Of a DNA stretch of 64,000 nt, positions 53,500-63,443 are shown one piece after another. This stretch comes from Trachythela sp. YZ-2020. Its lineage: Eukaryota > Cnidaria > Anthozoa > Malacalcyonacea > Clavulariidae. Where the stretch lies: assembly GCA_016169945.1 (NCBI GenBank), contig JADLSH010000395.1, positions 9,142,001-9,206,000 on the forward strand, written 5' to 3'. The stretch's first letter is position 1. Each line of letters begins with the position of its first letter. Below the pieces are notes generated by a model. It ran no database searches and was not told the origin of the DNA. It saw only the letters and a program-made list of their open reading frames with translations. Position numbers and translations under genes: made by a program.

Positions 53500-53850
53500 T
53501 AACTGCCATTTTGATTATTCGTTTTGATTTTCATACTCTATATTTATACATATGCATATGTGTATACCTGAATCATGTTTAAAAAAATTATTAAGTATTT
53601 TTTCATAACGAGAGTAATCTTTTCCTTCTTTTCCTCTTTAAAATTCTTTTTTGATATATCATCTTGTGGTACGCTTACATACATTCCATAAGCGTTAATG
53701 TACAAATCATGCAAATCTTTATCAACATATGTTTTGATCTATTCACTATCCTTTAATATTTTCTCATCAGAAATATAATATATACACATATTATGATTTT
53801 TTTTTATGAAACGATACTGAAAAATTTTCAGGTAATATTTAATTTAAATA
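53500..53850 (-). pseudogene. Decayed AT-rich ORF, minus strand
   Basis: A frame reads NHNMCIYYISDEKILKDSE, stop, IKTYVDKDLHDLYINAYGMY, VSVPQDDISKKNFKEEKKEK. Protein-like, one internal stop. No family recognised. Divergent from the ORF at 54191, with two palindromes between. Confidence 0.35.
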
Positions 53851-53958
53851 ACGTAAAATACTATTGCAATAAAACATTTTGTTTGTAATTTCATGCTTTA
53901 ACCATAGGAAATTATCATATTCTTTATAGAACACTTTTTGTTAAAAATATGAAAATCA

Positions 53959-54116
53959 TTTTTACATTTGGAGACTTTGTGTAAACATAAATATATATAT
54001 ATATGTAGAAATGTTGAAATTAAAAAACCGTATTTTACACAAAGTCTCCAAATGTAAAAAATAACTCATCCCATATAACACATTTATAAAAAAATGTGTT
54101 ATATGGGACGAGTTAT
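53959..54116. repeat. Two adjacent hairpins
   Basis: Hairpin a: TTTTACATTTGGAGACTTTG (53959-) with its complement ending ~54060, loop ~47 bases with (TA)n. Hairpin b: ATAACTCATCCCATATAACA (54061-) with TGTTATATGGGACGAGTTAT ending 54116, loop ~6 bases. They touch. Confidence 0.88.
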
Positions 54117-54190
54117 AAAAAAATATCTTATCCATACCATATTTTTTTTAATATAACTATAAGACAAAAAAAACAAACAAAAAACTCAAA

Positions 54191-54495
54191 ATGGAAATCG
54201 AAAATAAACTCGCTCAAATTGTTATAACAAAAATTGGTCCTATTTCTCAATCAACTCACAAGCCTATATATTATTACAAAACCAATGTCTGTGATACTTT
54301 CATGTCTTACTTTGATTATATAGAAGAAGCTTGGGATGTATATATATAGGTAAAAGAATAGAAAGTAATAGCAGCAGACAATGTAATTGCTCAACATGTA
54401 TGCAACATGTAATGGAAATATATAAAAATCCTGAAGAAAACAAACAAAATAAAACTATAAAACTGTCAAAAGAAAAGCTGCTTATTAAAAAATAA
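54191..54495 (+). pseudogene. Decayed ORF, ~100 codons, one frameshift
   Basis: ATG at 54191 opens MEIENKLAQIVITKIGPISQ and TFMSYFDYIEEAWDVYI. A 1-2 base slip in a TATATATA run (near 54345) then shifts to KRIESNSSRQCNCSTCMQHV, with C-x-C-x2-C, and a Lys-rich end to a TAA at about 54493. Viral-like small AT-rich gene style; identity unknown. A second ORF start overlaps at 54498 (AAAATGAGG). Confidence 0.4.
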
Positions 54496-54704
54496 AAATG
54501 AGGATTGCCGTTATAGTAGAAACGATGTTGGTTTGTGGTTCTACAAATATAAATAGTAAAAAATTATGTTGGAAAATATATGAAAAAGATACCCTTATAA
54601 ATGGATTGTGTGAAAAGATTTAAAATAATTTATACATATAAATTTTGTTTATTAATGGTTTAAAAAATGTATGTATTATAGAACCGATAAAAAAAGTGAT
54701 AATG

Positions 54705-55235
54705 ATTTAGATTCGGCACTGTCGAATATCAACCGCGAAAGCATGATGACTTTAAGTGGCCGGAATGAATTCCCCATGGGAGCAATACCCTATATAAGAT
54801 ATTTTGTCGGGACTGAAGCGTGTGGTCAAACTATGGCAAGCGTTGTGCATGCTGGAAAATAGCCGATAAATAGAAAAAAAATCAAAATAAATATTTCTAT
54901 TCGCCATATCGCAGCCACGTTTTACAGAATAAAGACACAGATAAAAAGCTAAATTTCGACCATTAGAAGTCTGTGGAGATATTAAAGATATTAAAAGATA
55001 TTAAAGATTGTTTGAGTTGAACTGAAGTATGACTGGAGGTATGTTTGGGATTAAACTTTTAGTATTTTTGATTCTGTAATGTTTAGTCGGCAAAATAGCC
55101 AACTGTTAAAAAGCTTATTTTGTAAGAATTCCAATGGTGTTAATTTCATTGCCAGGGGATAAATATTTTGCAAAGGAGATCATACTCAAAGTGCTCTTGC
55201 GACAACTTAATTAAAATGGGACCGACCAGAAAGAG
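54705..55235 (-). mobile_element. TTAA MITE family, copy 3, internally deleted
   Basis: Reverse orientation. GAAAGAG at 55229-55235 abuts TTAA 55236-55239. The other end (about 54705-54752, CTGTCGAATATCAACCGC-...-GCATGATGACTT) joins directly to sequence equal to position ~4520 of copy 1, so ~450 internal bases are missing. Confidence 0.82.
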
Positions 55236-55239
55236 TTAA

Positions 55240-55330
55240 CTCTTTCTGGACGGTCGCATTTTAATTATGTAGTCGCAAGTTGTAGCAAGAGCACTTTAAG
55301 TACGATGTCCTTTGCAAAATATTTACCACC
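55240..55330 (+). mobile_element. TTAA MITE family, copy 4, left-end fragment
   Basis: CTCTTTCTGGACGGTCGCAT to TTGCAAAATATTTACCACC, the first ~91 bases of the family, starting right after the TTAA shared with copy 3. Head-to-head with copy 3. Confidence 0.85.
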
Positions 55331-55860
55331 AATGTAGGCATAACTCTTCAATACATGCATGTAAAGTTGTGTTTCCCCATGTATAACACTTATTGAAACC
55401 CACTTACAATAACAGATTGTGCATTTGGATGCATAAACAACCATGCCGTACCGAAAATGCATGGCGCACACAATCCGGGCAAAACACTACGGTTCCAAGT
55501 TATTATATATTTACTATATATAGTTATACTCCGGCCAACCTCGTCCCCAGCTAGATACTCGCTTTCTGTGCACCTATCATACCGACCCGGGAATGGAATT
55601 TGCAGAGGCAAGCAATAATTTGATTTTCGTCCATATCATAACAAATACTCTGCATACATAAGTTGCTTTTAGGTCACTTTAGGTCGTATTAGCATATATT
55701 CTCTAACATAACCAATCAGATCTTGGATTTTGACGAAAGAACATTGCATAAATGAATATAAGTCCGCTTTCGTCCTTAGATGCAGGTCAACTCTTAGGAT
55801 ATTTTAATTTCATCATACATTATCACTTTAAATTTTACACTAGTTTCCATCCTATTTATA
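55331..55860. other. No gene recognised
   Basis: No supported ORF or repeat. Confidence 0.4.
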
Positions 55861-55988
55861 TCTTTACTTAATTGTTCTTATGTATAATCGTTTTTTTCAT
55901 TAGTATAATAATAGTCCCGTTCCATTTCGGTTATCTAGAAAACAAATATAAAAAGATGTTAGTCGCATATTTTTTATCTGTATTCAAT

Positions 55989-56221
55989 ATGAGAAGAAAA
56001 AAACATGTTCGTCCTCGTCAACGAGGAGGTGTTCGTCAACGAGGAGGTGTATGGCGGTATGGATGGTGTTATATAAAGGTAACGATTTTAAACAATGAGG
56101 TGGTTTTATTGATGGTATGATAAACAATGCTGGTAAATTAGCTAGTCGATTAAAAGGTTGTTGTAGTAAAGACGATAAAATGTGGGATAATCTAAAAAGA
56201 CGTACTAAATTTTATCGTTAG
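55989..56221 (+). pseudogene. Small basic RGG-repeat ORF with downstream out-of-frame continuation
   Basis: ATG 55989 opens a very basic peptide, MRRKKHVRPRQRGGV and a second RQRGGV, then WRYGWCYIK. After a frame change near 56075 the reading GGFIDGMINNAGKLASRLKG continues to KRRTKFYR and a stop (56219-56221). Small basic condensing proteins and amphipathic minor-capsid peptides of this style occur in adenovirus/Polinton-like elements, but this likeness is impressionistic. AT-rich setting like the other decayed ORFs. Confidence 0.35.
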
Positions 56222-56504
56222 ACAATATATTTGCGTTTCATTAAAATATATAATAAAAGTAAAAAGAGTGTTGTTGTACTATTATATACATACAGGAATC
56301 TAACCTGTGCTTTAATTAAAAAAAGTGCTACAAGCATGTATACTTTTGGGTTTTAAAAAAAAACAGCTTAAAAAATTTGTGTTTATAACCATAGGCGCGT
56401 TAATTACCAAGGCACGTTATTACCATGATGCACTGACACAAACATCACATAAACCATATGCAAGTGTACCGTTACATGCCCACACCGCATGTTTTTATTA
56501 TAAC

Positions 56505-56925
56505 GATTTATACACTTTAATATTTAAAAAAAATCGAACAGAGTTTCTTCCATCATCATAATCCTCATCACCAAGTAATGATAAAAAATATTTTGTTCCA
56601 TTTTCATCAAATTGAGCAAAATAAACTTCTGAAACAATGTTTATATAAAAATTATCTGAAAACACTTCTGCAATTGCTTGATGTTTGAAAAAGTTCGTTT
56701 TCCATCACATAACATAGATATCCAATACCGATGTGTTTTTTTTTATTTCTAAATCACATAACGATAACACACGTACATGTTAAAAAAGATGTTCATATTT
56801 TTCTTCGATAAATTTCACACTTCATTCGTCAGCTATAAGTTATATCACACCATCGTTACTCCACGCTACCTTTTCTTTAACATCTATTATAATTTCAAAA
56901 CCATTGGTTCTTTCTTTCAAATTCA
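56505..56925 (-). pseudogene. Decayed AT-rich ORF, ~135 codons
   Basis: Minus strand from ATG 56925: MNLKERTNGFEIIIDVKEKV, AWSNDGVI, two stops, SVKFIEEKYEHLF, then in the last part FFKHQAIAEVFSDNFYINIV, SEVYFAQFDENGTKYFLSLL and GDEDYDDGRNSVRFFLN to a stop near 56505. The residues are clearly protein-like. Identity unknown. Together with 52230-52425 and 53500-53850 it suggests one AT-rich invader with genes on both strands. Confidence 0.4.
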
Positions 56926-56989
56926 TTTTTTTTACTCGCTCTTCATATATTTATATTTTAGCTAATTAACCTAATTAAGCTAATTATTA

Positions 56990-58960
56990 CAGTTTTGGAC
57001 GAAACTGACTATAGACTCTGGGCAATAAGCTTCATCTGTATTGTGAAAACATTTCGTTGTTTACATGCAGACCATGTCGCCCTAAACGCATCTACAAAGC
57101 TTACATTATTTGCTTACCAAAGTCGGCATATAGCCGTAGGCTATGAAGCACTTTACAGTTCATTGTCCTAAAACCTTGTGTGATTCATTCATGAACAACA
57201 AAGGTGCTATATATAGTTAAACATACTTGGCTATAGTTTAGTAATTCCATATTACAATATCATTCTTGCTTGGATCCAGCGGAACGAAAACTAACACGAA
57301 AATCACTTAAACTATCTGACTTCAACCTAAAATCTCATACGTTCAAGAGGCCTGCTTCTTATCGATTCAACCAACAACATCCAATACCAATGGGCAAGTT
57401 GTGATCCACATATGTTACTATCTACACAAGAACGGCCGTGGAAAGTTTTTACTCGGTTTCTAAATTCTAGCAATGTTCTGGAGCTGGAATAAGTATTGTC
57501 GTTAATCGTTATTGACCATATCTCTTGGAACTGCGTGAGTGTGTTGGGTATTCTTACTATATATAATCTTAGTACAATATGTTACTATAGACAGGTTACT
57601 AGATCAACGCTTAACACATAAACCTAGGAATATTGTTGCATGCATGAAAAACAACATCATAGTCCTATTTAATTGAAAGAAAGATTATCTGTATTCAACT
57701 TAGGCTCGATTTCCAGCCGGCTCCGGGGAATGGCAGAGCTCCCCGAAGGGCCGGCTGGACGCACCAGTCGCAGATCTTGTCTGTGACGTTTTATGAAAAA
57801 TTAATTATGCATCTCAAACGTAACCGGAAGTGAGTTGGGACAATATGGCGCATGTGAAGAGTGTTCATTTCAAACCATTGAACTATAAGTTTCAAACAAG
57901 TTGACTCTCGTAAAAGTCGTAAACTTAAAATCAAGCTTTCTTTTCGAACTGTTTTTGAGTGGTATAATACTGGTATTCATGGAAGCTATTACTAGTATTA
58001 TGAGTACTTCACTGCCTTTTTATAGGAACTAAAACATTTGTTGCTATTTTGACACATAATTTCTAGTGAGCAATGCATATTTTTGCCATTCGTCAGAAGA
58101 GGCCATTTTAACATAATATTTATATGAATAACACGTATTTTCGCTGCCCTATTTGTTGAAATGTTTTTGGACTAGTACAGATATTTGCTACAAGTATGAT
58201 ATTTACTACAAGTATGATCTTTGCTACAACAAGTATGAGTTATATTAATTACTGTTTTAAGCTTTATGCAATTATTTATGGGAACGAAAACAAGACACGT
58301 TATTATCTTGAATTATTGATTATTATATATGTAATATGGCAGCAATAATACATGTCATTGAATGTAAATAATTATGTAGAAATGGCATGACTTTGTTTAG
58401 CAACAAAAGATTTTAGTTGTTTACTACTATATGACTATTAAGGTAATCAAGCAAGGTATTAAAAAGAAGCCATTATGTTCTCGACAACTAGTGTGAATAG
58501 TGGTATACAAATCCAATCCGAGATCAAAATCAGGAGGCATTGAATACCAAGTTGCATCAGGTCCTGGGAATCTGATCTGTTTGGAAAATATAAACAGAAT
58601 ATACATGTTCCTACGGCCCTACCAAGGGTGTAATAGGAATTGATGCTGGGCCAAGACCCCGCCAACCTCTTCAAAACTTATTCAAAATGGTTTTGGTACC
58701 CATGTATTAAATCCAAGTGCCCTTTTCCACAGTTAAAAACAAAACATATTGAAAAAGTGCTTTTTAATGGAAAATGTGCCCTTAGATGCAATGTCACAAA
58801 CAAGTTTAAGTTCTTCCTGCGCTTCTCATGTTTACGTAGAGGCACACTGAAGGCTGCATTTCGTGTTTTGGCGTCAAGAACAGCTATCGCGCGATACCCC
58901 ACCCAAAAATCCGAGTAAGCACATTAAAAAACATCGGAGCGTTTTGTTATTGCGACAAAT
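56990..58960. other. Non-coding tract with one candidate promoter
   Basis: Contains a GC-rich hairpin (CCAGCCGGCTCCGGGGA / TCCCCGAAGGGCCGGCTGG, 57714-57758) and a candidate gene start at 57823-57904. Otherwise AT-rich. Tandem TACAAGTATGATATTTGCTA units near 58180-58230. Confidence 0.45.
57823..57904 (+). promoter_or_regulatory. Candidate promoter/5' exon with ETS-type site
   Basis: ACCGGAAGTGAG (57823-57834, ETS consensus CCGGAAGT) lies 11 bases before CAATATGGCGC, an ATGGCG start that opens 19 codons (MAHVKSVHFKPLNYKFQTS). ETS sites close to ATGGCG are common in metazoan housekeeping promoters. It lies 1.1 kb before the DUF6589 gene. No splice donor match was confirmed. Confidence 0.25.
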
Positions 58961-59040
58961 TGTACTTGTCTTGTATATTCTTGTCTTGACAAATTGTACT
59001 TGTCTTGTCTTATTGTACTTGTCTTGTATATTCTATTGTA

Positions 59041-60178
59041 ACGGATTGTATTCCTGGAAAACGTTGTACGCCAATAAAATATATTGAGACTGCTGGGTGT
59101 ATATTATGTGGTTGTGAACAAACCGATTCTCGTAAAAGAACTAAATTAAATGGGAAGGTATCTGATTTGAAACACCGAATTTGCAGCATTTTAAATGTTC
59201 CTCTGTCTAGTATAAATTCGGACGGTTATATTTGCAATGATCGGTGCTATCGAGATGTTAAGCGCGTGGAGAATATGCGAGAAGATTCAACAAAACTTCA
59301 GAATACATTGAGTGAGAAGTTTGCAACAACTACGAGAGCAAAACGTGGTGTCCCTACGGATTTTACAATTTCGCCCAGTGTGGTCCCGCCATCAAAATCC
59401 GTACGCCACTCGACTGATCAAGTAAAGGGAAAGGCCGTAAAAAACTTATCATTTGGCGGAGAAACTCAACCATCATTAAACCCTGTATCCATTCAACCTG
59501 TACCCATACAATTACCATTGGTAACACGTCAACTAACACCATCTGTTTCTGTTCAAACATCAATTGAAAGTGACTTACGCTTAGGAAGTGCACAGTGCGA
59601 GGGAAAGATTTGTAAAGTACAGGTAAATACAATAAAAAATGTTAAATAAAATTATAAAATTTACTAAATTAGTTCATGGACAACGTTTATTTAAAAACTG
59701 CACCTCTTTTTCGGTTATTGACCTAAGCAGTATTATACCAAAAGTGTCTCTTTAATAATATATTTAGGCAATTGTGACGTATGAATCCGGCAAGAAAATC
59801 GGAGTTTTGCCAAACGATCTTCATCGGCTGGGAAAAGCTCTTGCAAGAGGTAGTGGTTATAAGTCTATCGCGGACGCAGCTATGGAGAGTGCTGAACTAA
59901 AGAAAGCCATCGAGGACCGCATTTGTTCTGACGTGAATAACGAATGTAGGAAGTTGTGCTCTAAAAAATCACCTTCACTGTTACGAACAACCACCAAGGA
60001 AAACGTTTTAAATTTTTCATGGCGTGATGTTGGGAAAGAGTTAAATGAAAAGGCGCCAGTTTTTTATCGTTTACTCCAAGCATGTGTATATCCTAAATCG
60101 TGTTTGAAAACTGGAGAAACTAACCATGAACATACAGTGGCATGTACTGCAGCCGCGATCTTGCTTAAGAATCGACGA
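59041..60178 (+). CDS. DUF6589 gene, N-terminal zinc-finger exon and second exon
   Basis: Exon 1 is open from at least 59041 to a donor (GTACAG|GTAAAT, end 59622). It carries GCILCGCEQTDSRKRTKLNG, HRICSILNVP and YICNDRCYRDVKRVENM: a four-Cys zinc finger of the ZAD-like kind seen at the start of such proteins, then a Ser/Pro-rich linker. Exon 2 (acceptor TTTAG, 59768; donor GTGTAT after 60178) is in phase 0 and reads LHRLGKALARGSGYKSIADA, FSWRDVGKELNEKAPVFYRL, KTGETNHEHTVACTAAAILL. No ATG is visible in exon 1, so a further 5' exon is expected. Function unknown. Confidence 0.6.
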
Positions 60179-60694
60179 GTGTATGAGCTTGGTTCCTTAC
60201 GTCATCAGTACAATTTTGAAGGTTGGGAGGACTTCTAAAATGGTAGGTTTCTGTAACTGAAGATAATTTGTGTGGCACATTGCAGCTTGATGAATGAGTT
60301 AACAAGAGACTATGGCAGATAGTTTTGTTAACCCATTATGGTGCAAGGGCCTCTCCTTGGAATACAAAATTGTCTGGTGTTATACTGTGTAAAAGAACAA
60401 ATTACATTAGGTTGCACCAGGTGCATTGCACCTTAATGAGTTAGCTAGTCTTTTTCAAACAATCAGCTGAAAAGCATTAGCCAATGCCCATTACAGACCG
60501 ATTTTTACTGATAAGTTGCTGTGGAATTTAAGGAATATCTGATCACTGTATTAGCTACGTTTAGTTGAAATATATCAATAATAACTTTCTTATTTCTTTT
60601 ATATGTGTCAATGTGTTTAGCTATTTACAACATTTTTATATTCTCTAACTATTAGTGAGTTGTTTTATACAGCATTTTATTTGTTTCTTATTAG

Positions 60695-61808
60695 GCACTT
60701 ATTAGACTAAACAAGCTTGGAATTACAATGTCTCCAAAAAGCATCAACAGAGTCCTTGACAAACTTGGGGAGGATTTTGATAAACCTCTTAAAGATTGGA
60801 AAGAGAGCATTACATGTCATCTCGAAAAGTGTTGTCAAAATGCACAAGAAGTTAAAAGGTTTGAGAATAATAAAAATCAGCTTTCCCAATTGGCAGCAGC
60901 AGGAAAATGTTGGTGATCAGATGACAGCAGTGGATGAATCTTTGTCAATCTTAAACGACAAGAAAGAGAAGTTAGATGAAAATCGGCCTAGTAGTTATAA
61001 CATTGTGATCGATAATGTAGACATAAGAGTCTTGGCTTCTGATATGACTTCAGATGATCAAAATAAAGACCTCCATTGGTGTAACCACAATGCGTACCTG
61101 GACAGAGTGAACCCTACTCATTTACCTGACGATTCTCCAATAGCAGATCTTCAAGATGTGCCTAACAGTACCTTCCTACCCAACTTAAGTGACCAGAACT
61201 TATTGCAAGCTGACTTTATAATACTGATTGGCAGGGTTCTAGTGGAGAACTTGCCTGCGTTCAACGTATTCAAGGATGTCATACCTCAACACATTAAACA
61301 TGCATACTCTGAAGAAATTAAGAAAAAAACTGTAACAGTAAGATCTTATTAACACATAAATTACATGCAGGGAACTAGGGCTAGTCAAGAAAGCACTTGG
61401 CTTAATTTGCAAACAAAGATGTTGGAAAACTGTAGAATGGTTGAAATTTGGACTTTCAAACATATAGTTAGTATGTCGGTTGTCCCATTTTAGATCATTT
61501 TTTTTTACATACAGAAGACACAATCTTTTTTTTCAATGTACAAATTTCAGGTTAATCTTGGCATAATTTTCAAAGATGAAAATTTGGGCGAGGACATGAT
61601 TAGCATCACAAGAGAATTGCATGGGTTGGTGCCTGTCACAAAAGACGATAGCATGTTTGATCGCGTTCCTGTAGTTGGTGACCAAAAAACAATAGAGAGA
61701 GGAGTAGAATCACAGTTTTCTGTACGTAATGCCTACAACAAAACACGAAGATTGGAAGGCTTGTTCTTTCAACTTGCTGATTGGCATCATGAAAACAAGT
61801 TTCTGTCA
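60695..61808 (+). CDS. DUF6589 gene, core exons
   Basis: Exon 60695 (acceptor TCTTATTAG, phase 0): ALIRLNKLGITMSPKSINRV, a helix-turn-helix-like start, then a coil. Near 60890 the frame changes by one base (frameshift or a very short intron). It continues NYIV-type SSYNIVIDNVDIRVLASDM, LHWCNHNAYLDRVNPTHLPD, IGRVLVENLPAFNVF to a donor (ACA|GTAAGA, end 61337). Exon 61551-61808 (acceptor AAATTTCAG, donor TCA|GTAAGT): VNLGIIFKDENLGEDMISIT, VPVVGDQKTIERG, RRLEGLFFQLADWHHENKF. The D-N-V-D, G-D-Q-x-T and R-L-E-G-L blocks match DUF6589 from memory. A short exon between 60178 and 60695 may be missing. Confidence 0.65.
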
Positions 61809-61853
61809 GTAAGTATTGCATACAAGATATAAAGAATAATAAATGGGTGCGCA

Positions 61854-61955
61854 GAAATACCAGATTTATTTCAAGTGTTGAACATGATATCTCACGAGTG
61901 AGCACAACGAACGAGTGAGATATCATGTTCAACACGAGAAATAAATCTGGTATTT
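61854..61955. mobile_element. Foldback MITE in an intron of the DUF6589 gene
   Basis: AAATACCAGATTTATTTC ... GAACATGATATCTCAC and its near-perfect complement GTGAGATATCATGTTC ... GAAATAAATCTGGTATTT flank a ~17-base centre. Lies between the exons ending 61808 and starting 62227. Confidence 0.88.
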
Positions 61956-62226
61956 CCAAGCATCCATGTATTTTTCTGTTTATTATATGAAGGACAGTCT
62001 TTTCAAACAAAATAAAATTAAAAAATATCCATTTTTATAAACTTCAAAAGCGATAATTTTCACATGTGAGATTATCAGTTTTATCAGTGCTCGAAATCTC
62101 TATAAAGCACTATACTTTATATAATAAAAGGTAGTAATACCAACAAGTCTTACATTTCTTGAGTTTGACAGTAATAGCATTACAAGATGCCAACTGTATG
62201 TTAGTTTTGTCTCTTTTTTCTTCTAG

Positions 62227-63443
62227 CTAATCTTTTCCAGATACTACAGTGGTTCTTCAGCAATTGACAAGACGTCCCTTTTTGCTTTGAGAAACCTTGT
62301 GAACTGGCGAGATGTGGTCAGTGATGCTGAGCACAAACCAGCTCCATGTAAAAGGTTTGTAAATTTAGTTCTTGATGCAGATGTCATTGCTGCAGCCCTC
62401 AAATTCTTTGGCATGGAAACAACAGATGACTAACCGACAAAGTACATCATCAATGAGGTATTGAAAACAAGCATCAAAGCAGTGAGAGATATTTTTATAG
62501 AGTCATTAAAGAATTCATTGAAACATATATTGTGAATGGAAAACTCTATGAAAATCACTTCATCAACATTCAATCACTTAAAAAATGGGAAACCACACAA
62601 GCTAACCAGCCTATACTTGAAAATGGCAGGTACCCATGTCGATTTCCAGGTTGTTCAAACTCATACAATTACGACGGACTCAGCAGGAGAAGGCATGAAA
62701 TGTCGCATGACCCGCCACCTACCATTCCAGAGATTCCGACCATGCTCAATACTGCACCAGATCCAACAGATCCCACATCTGAAGATGACATTTTCAACTA
62801 CCATTGCGGATTCATGAACATGGCACTGCTGTTACAAAACTTCATGGATACTACAAAAGAAGGTGATGGTATAAGAATAATTAGATGCATCAAAATGTTT
62901 CTTTTGCATTTTAAGCAAGATGGGAGTGGCAGCACAAAGTATTCATTAGAAGCTTTGTATCAAATGTTTCAATTGTATGCACTACTCAGCCCAAGAGAAG
63001 CAGAGAGGTTGACATGGAACAGAACGGTGAACAATCATGGCTCTGCATGTTGCAATGTAGCTATGGATCTAGCCTTAGAGCATGACAATAATTTAATTAA
63101 AGACATGATAAGAGGATTAGGAGCTAACATTAACGAGAATAGTGTTCGTAGAATTTGTAGAGCGTTCTTCATCATCAAGTCATTTTTGGCAAATCTAGAC
63201 CAAGAAATGCAAGTCAAAAAGATCTCGGGAGAGCATTGTAAGAAATCGGTAAAGCAGGACTTAATGAAAGTTGTAAAGACACTTCAAGAACAGAATGTGT
63301 TTGAGAAACAATCAGCCAGGGAAAAAATGTATGCCTTTCCTGACTGTCCAAGAGACTACCTACAATTGCTAGACCCAAAAGCCCTATTCTCATGGATCAA
63401 CGATCATAAGAAAAATGTAAAACTTGGCAAAAGGCCTCGATAA
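62227..63443 (+). pseudogene. DUF6589 gene, C-terminal exon(s) with a stop and frame change
   Basis: After an acceptor (TTTCTTCTAG, 62226): LIFSRYYSGSSAIDKTSLFA, VNLVLDADVIAAALKFFGME, then an in-frame TAA at 62431-62433. The frame continues coding-like, changes near 62495, and then runs open to 63443: VNGKLYENHFINIQS, a C2H2 finger YPCRFPGCSNSYNYDGLSRR plus H-E-M-S-H, SEDDIFNYHCGFMNMALLLQ, EGDGIRIIRCIKMFLLHFK, TKYSLEALYQMFQLYALLSP, RLTWNRTVNNHG. These are the hallmark C-terminal blocks of the family. The two lesions make this copy a recent pseudogene, or reflect assembly errors. Confidence 0.68.
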
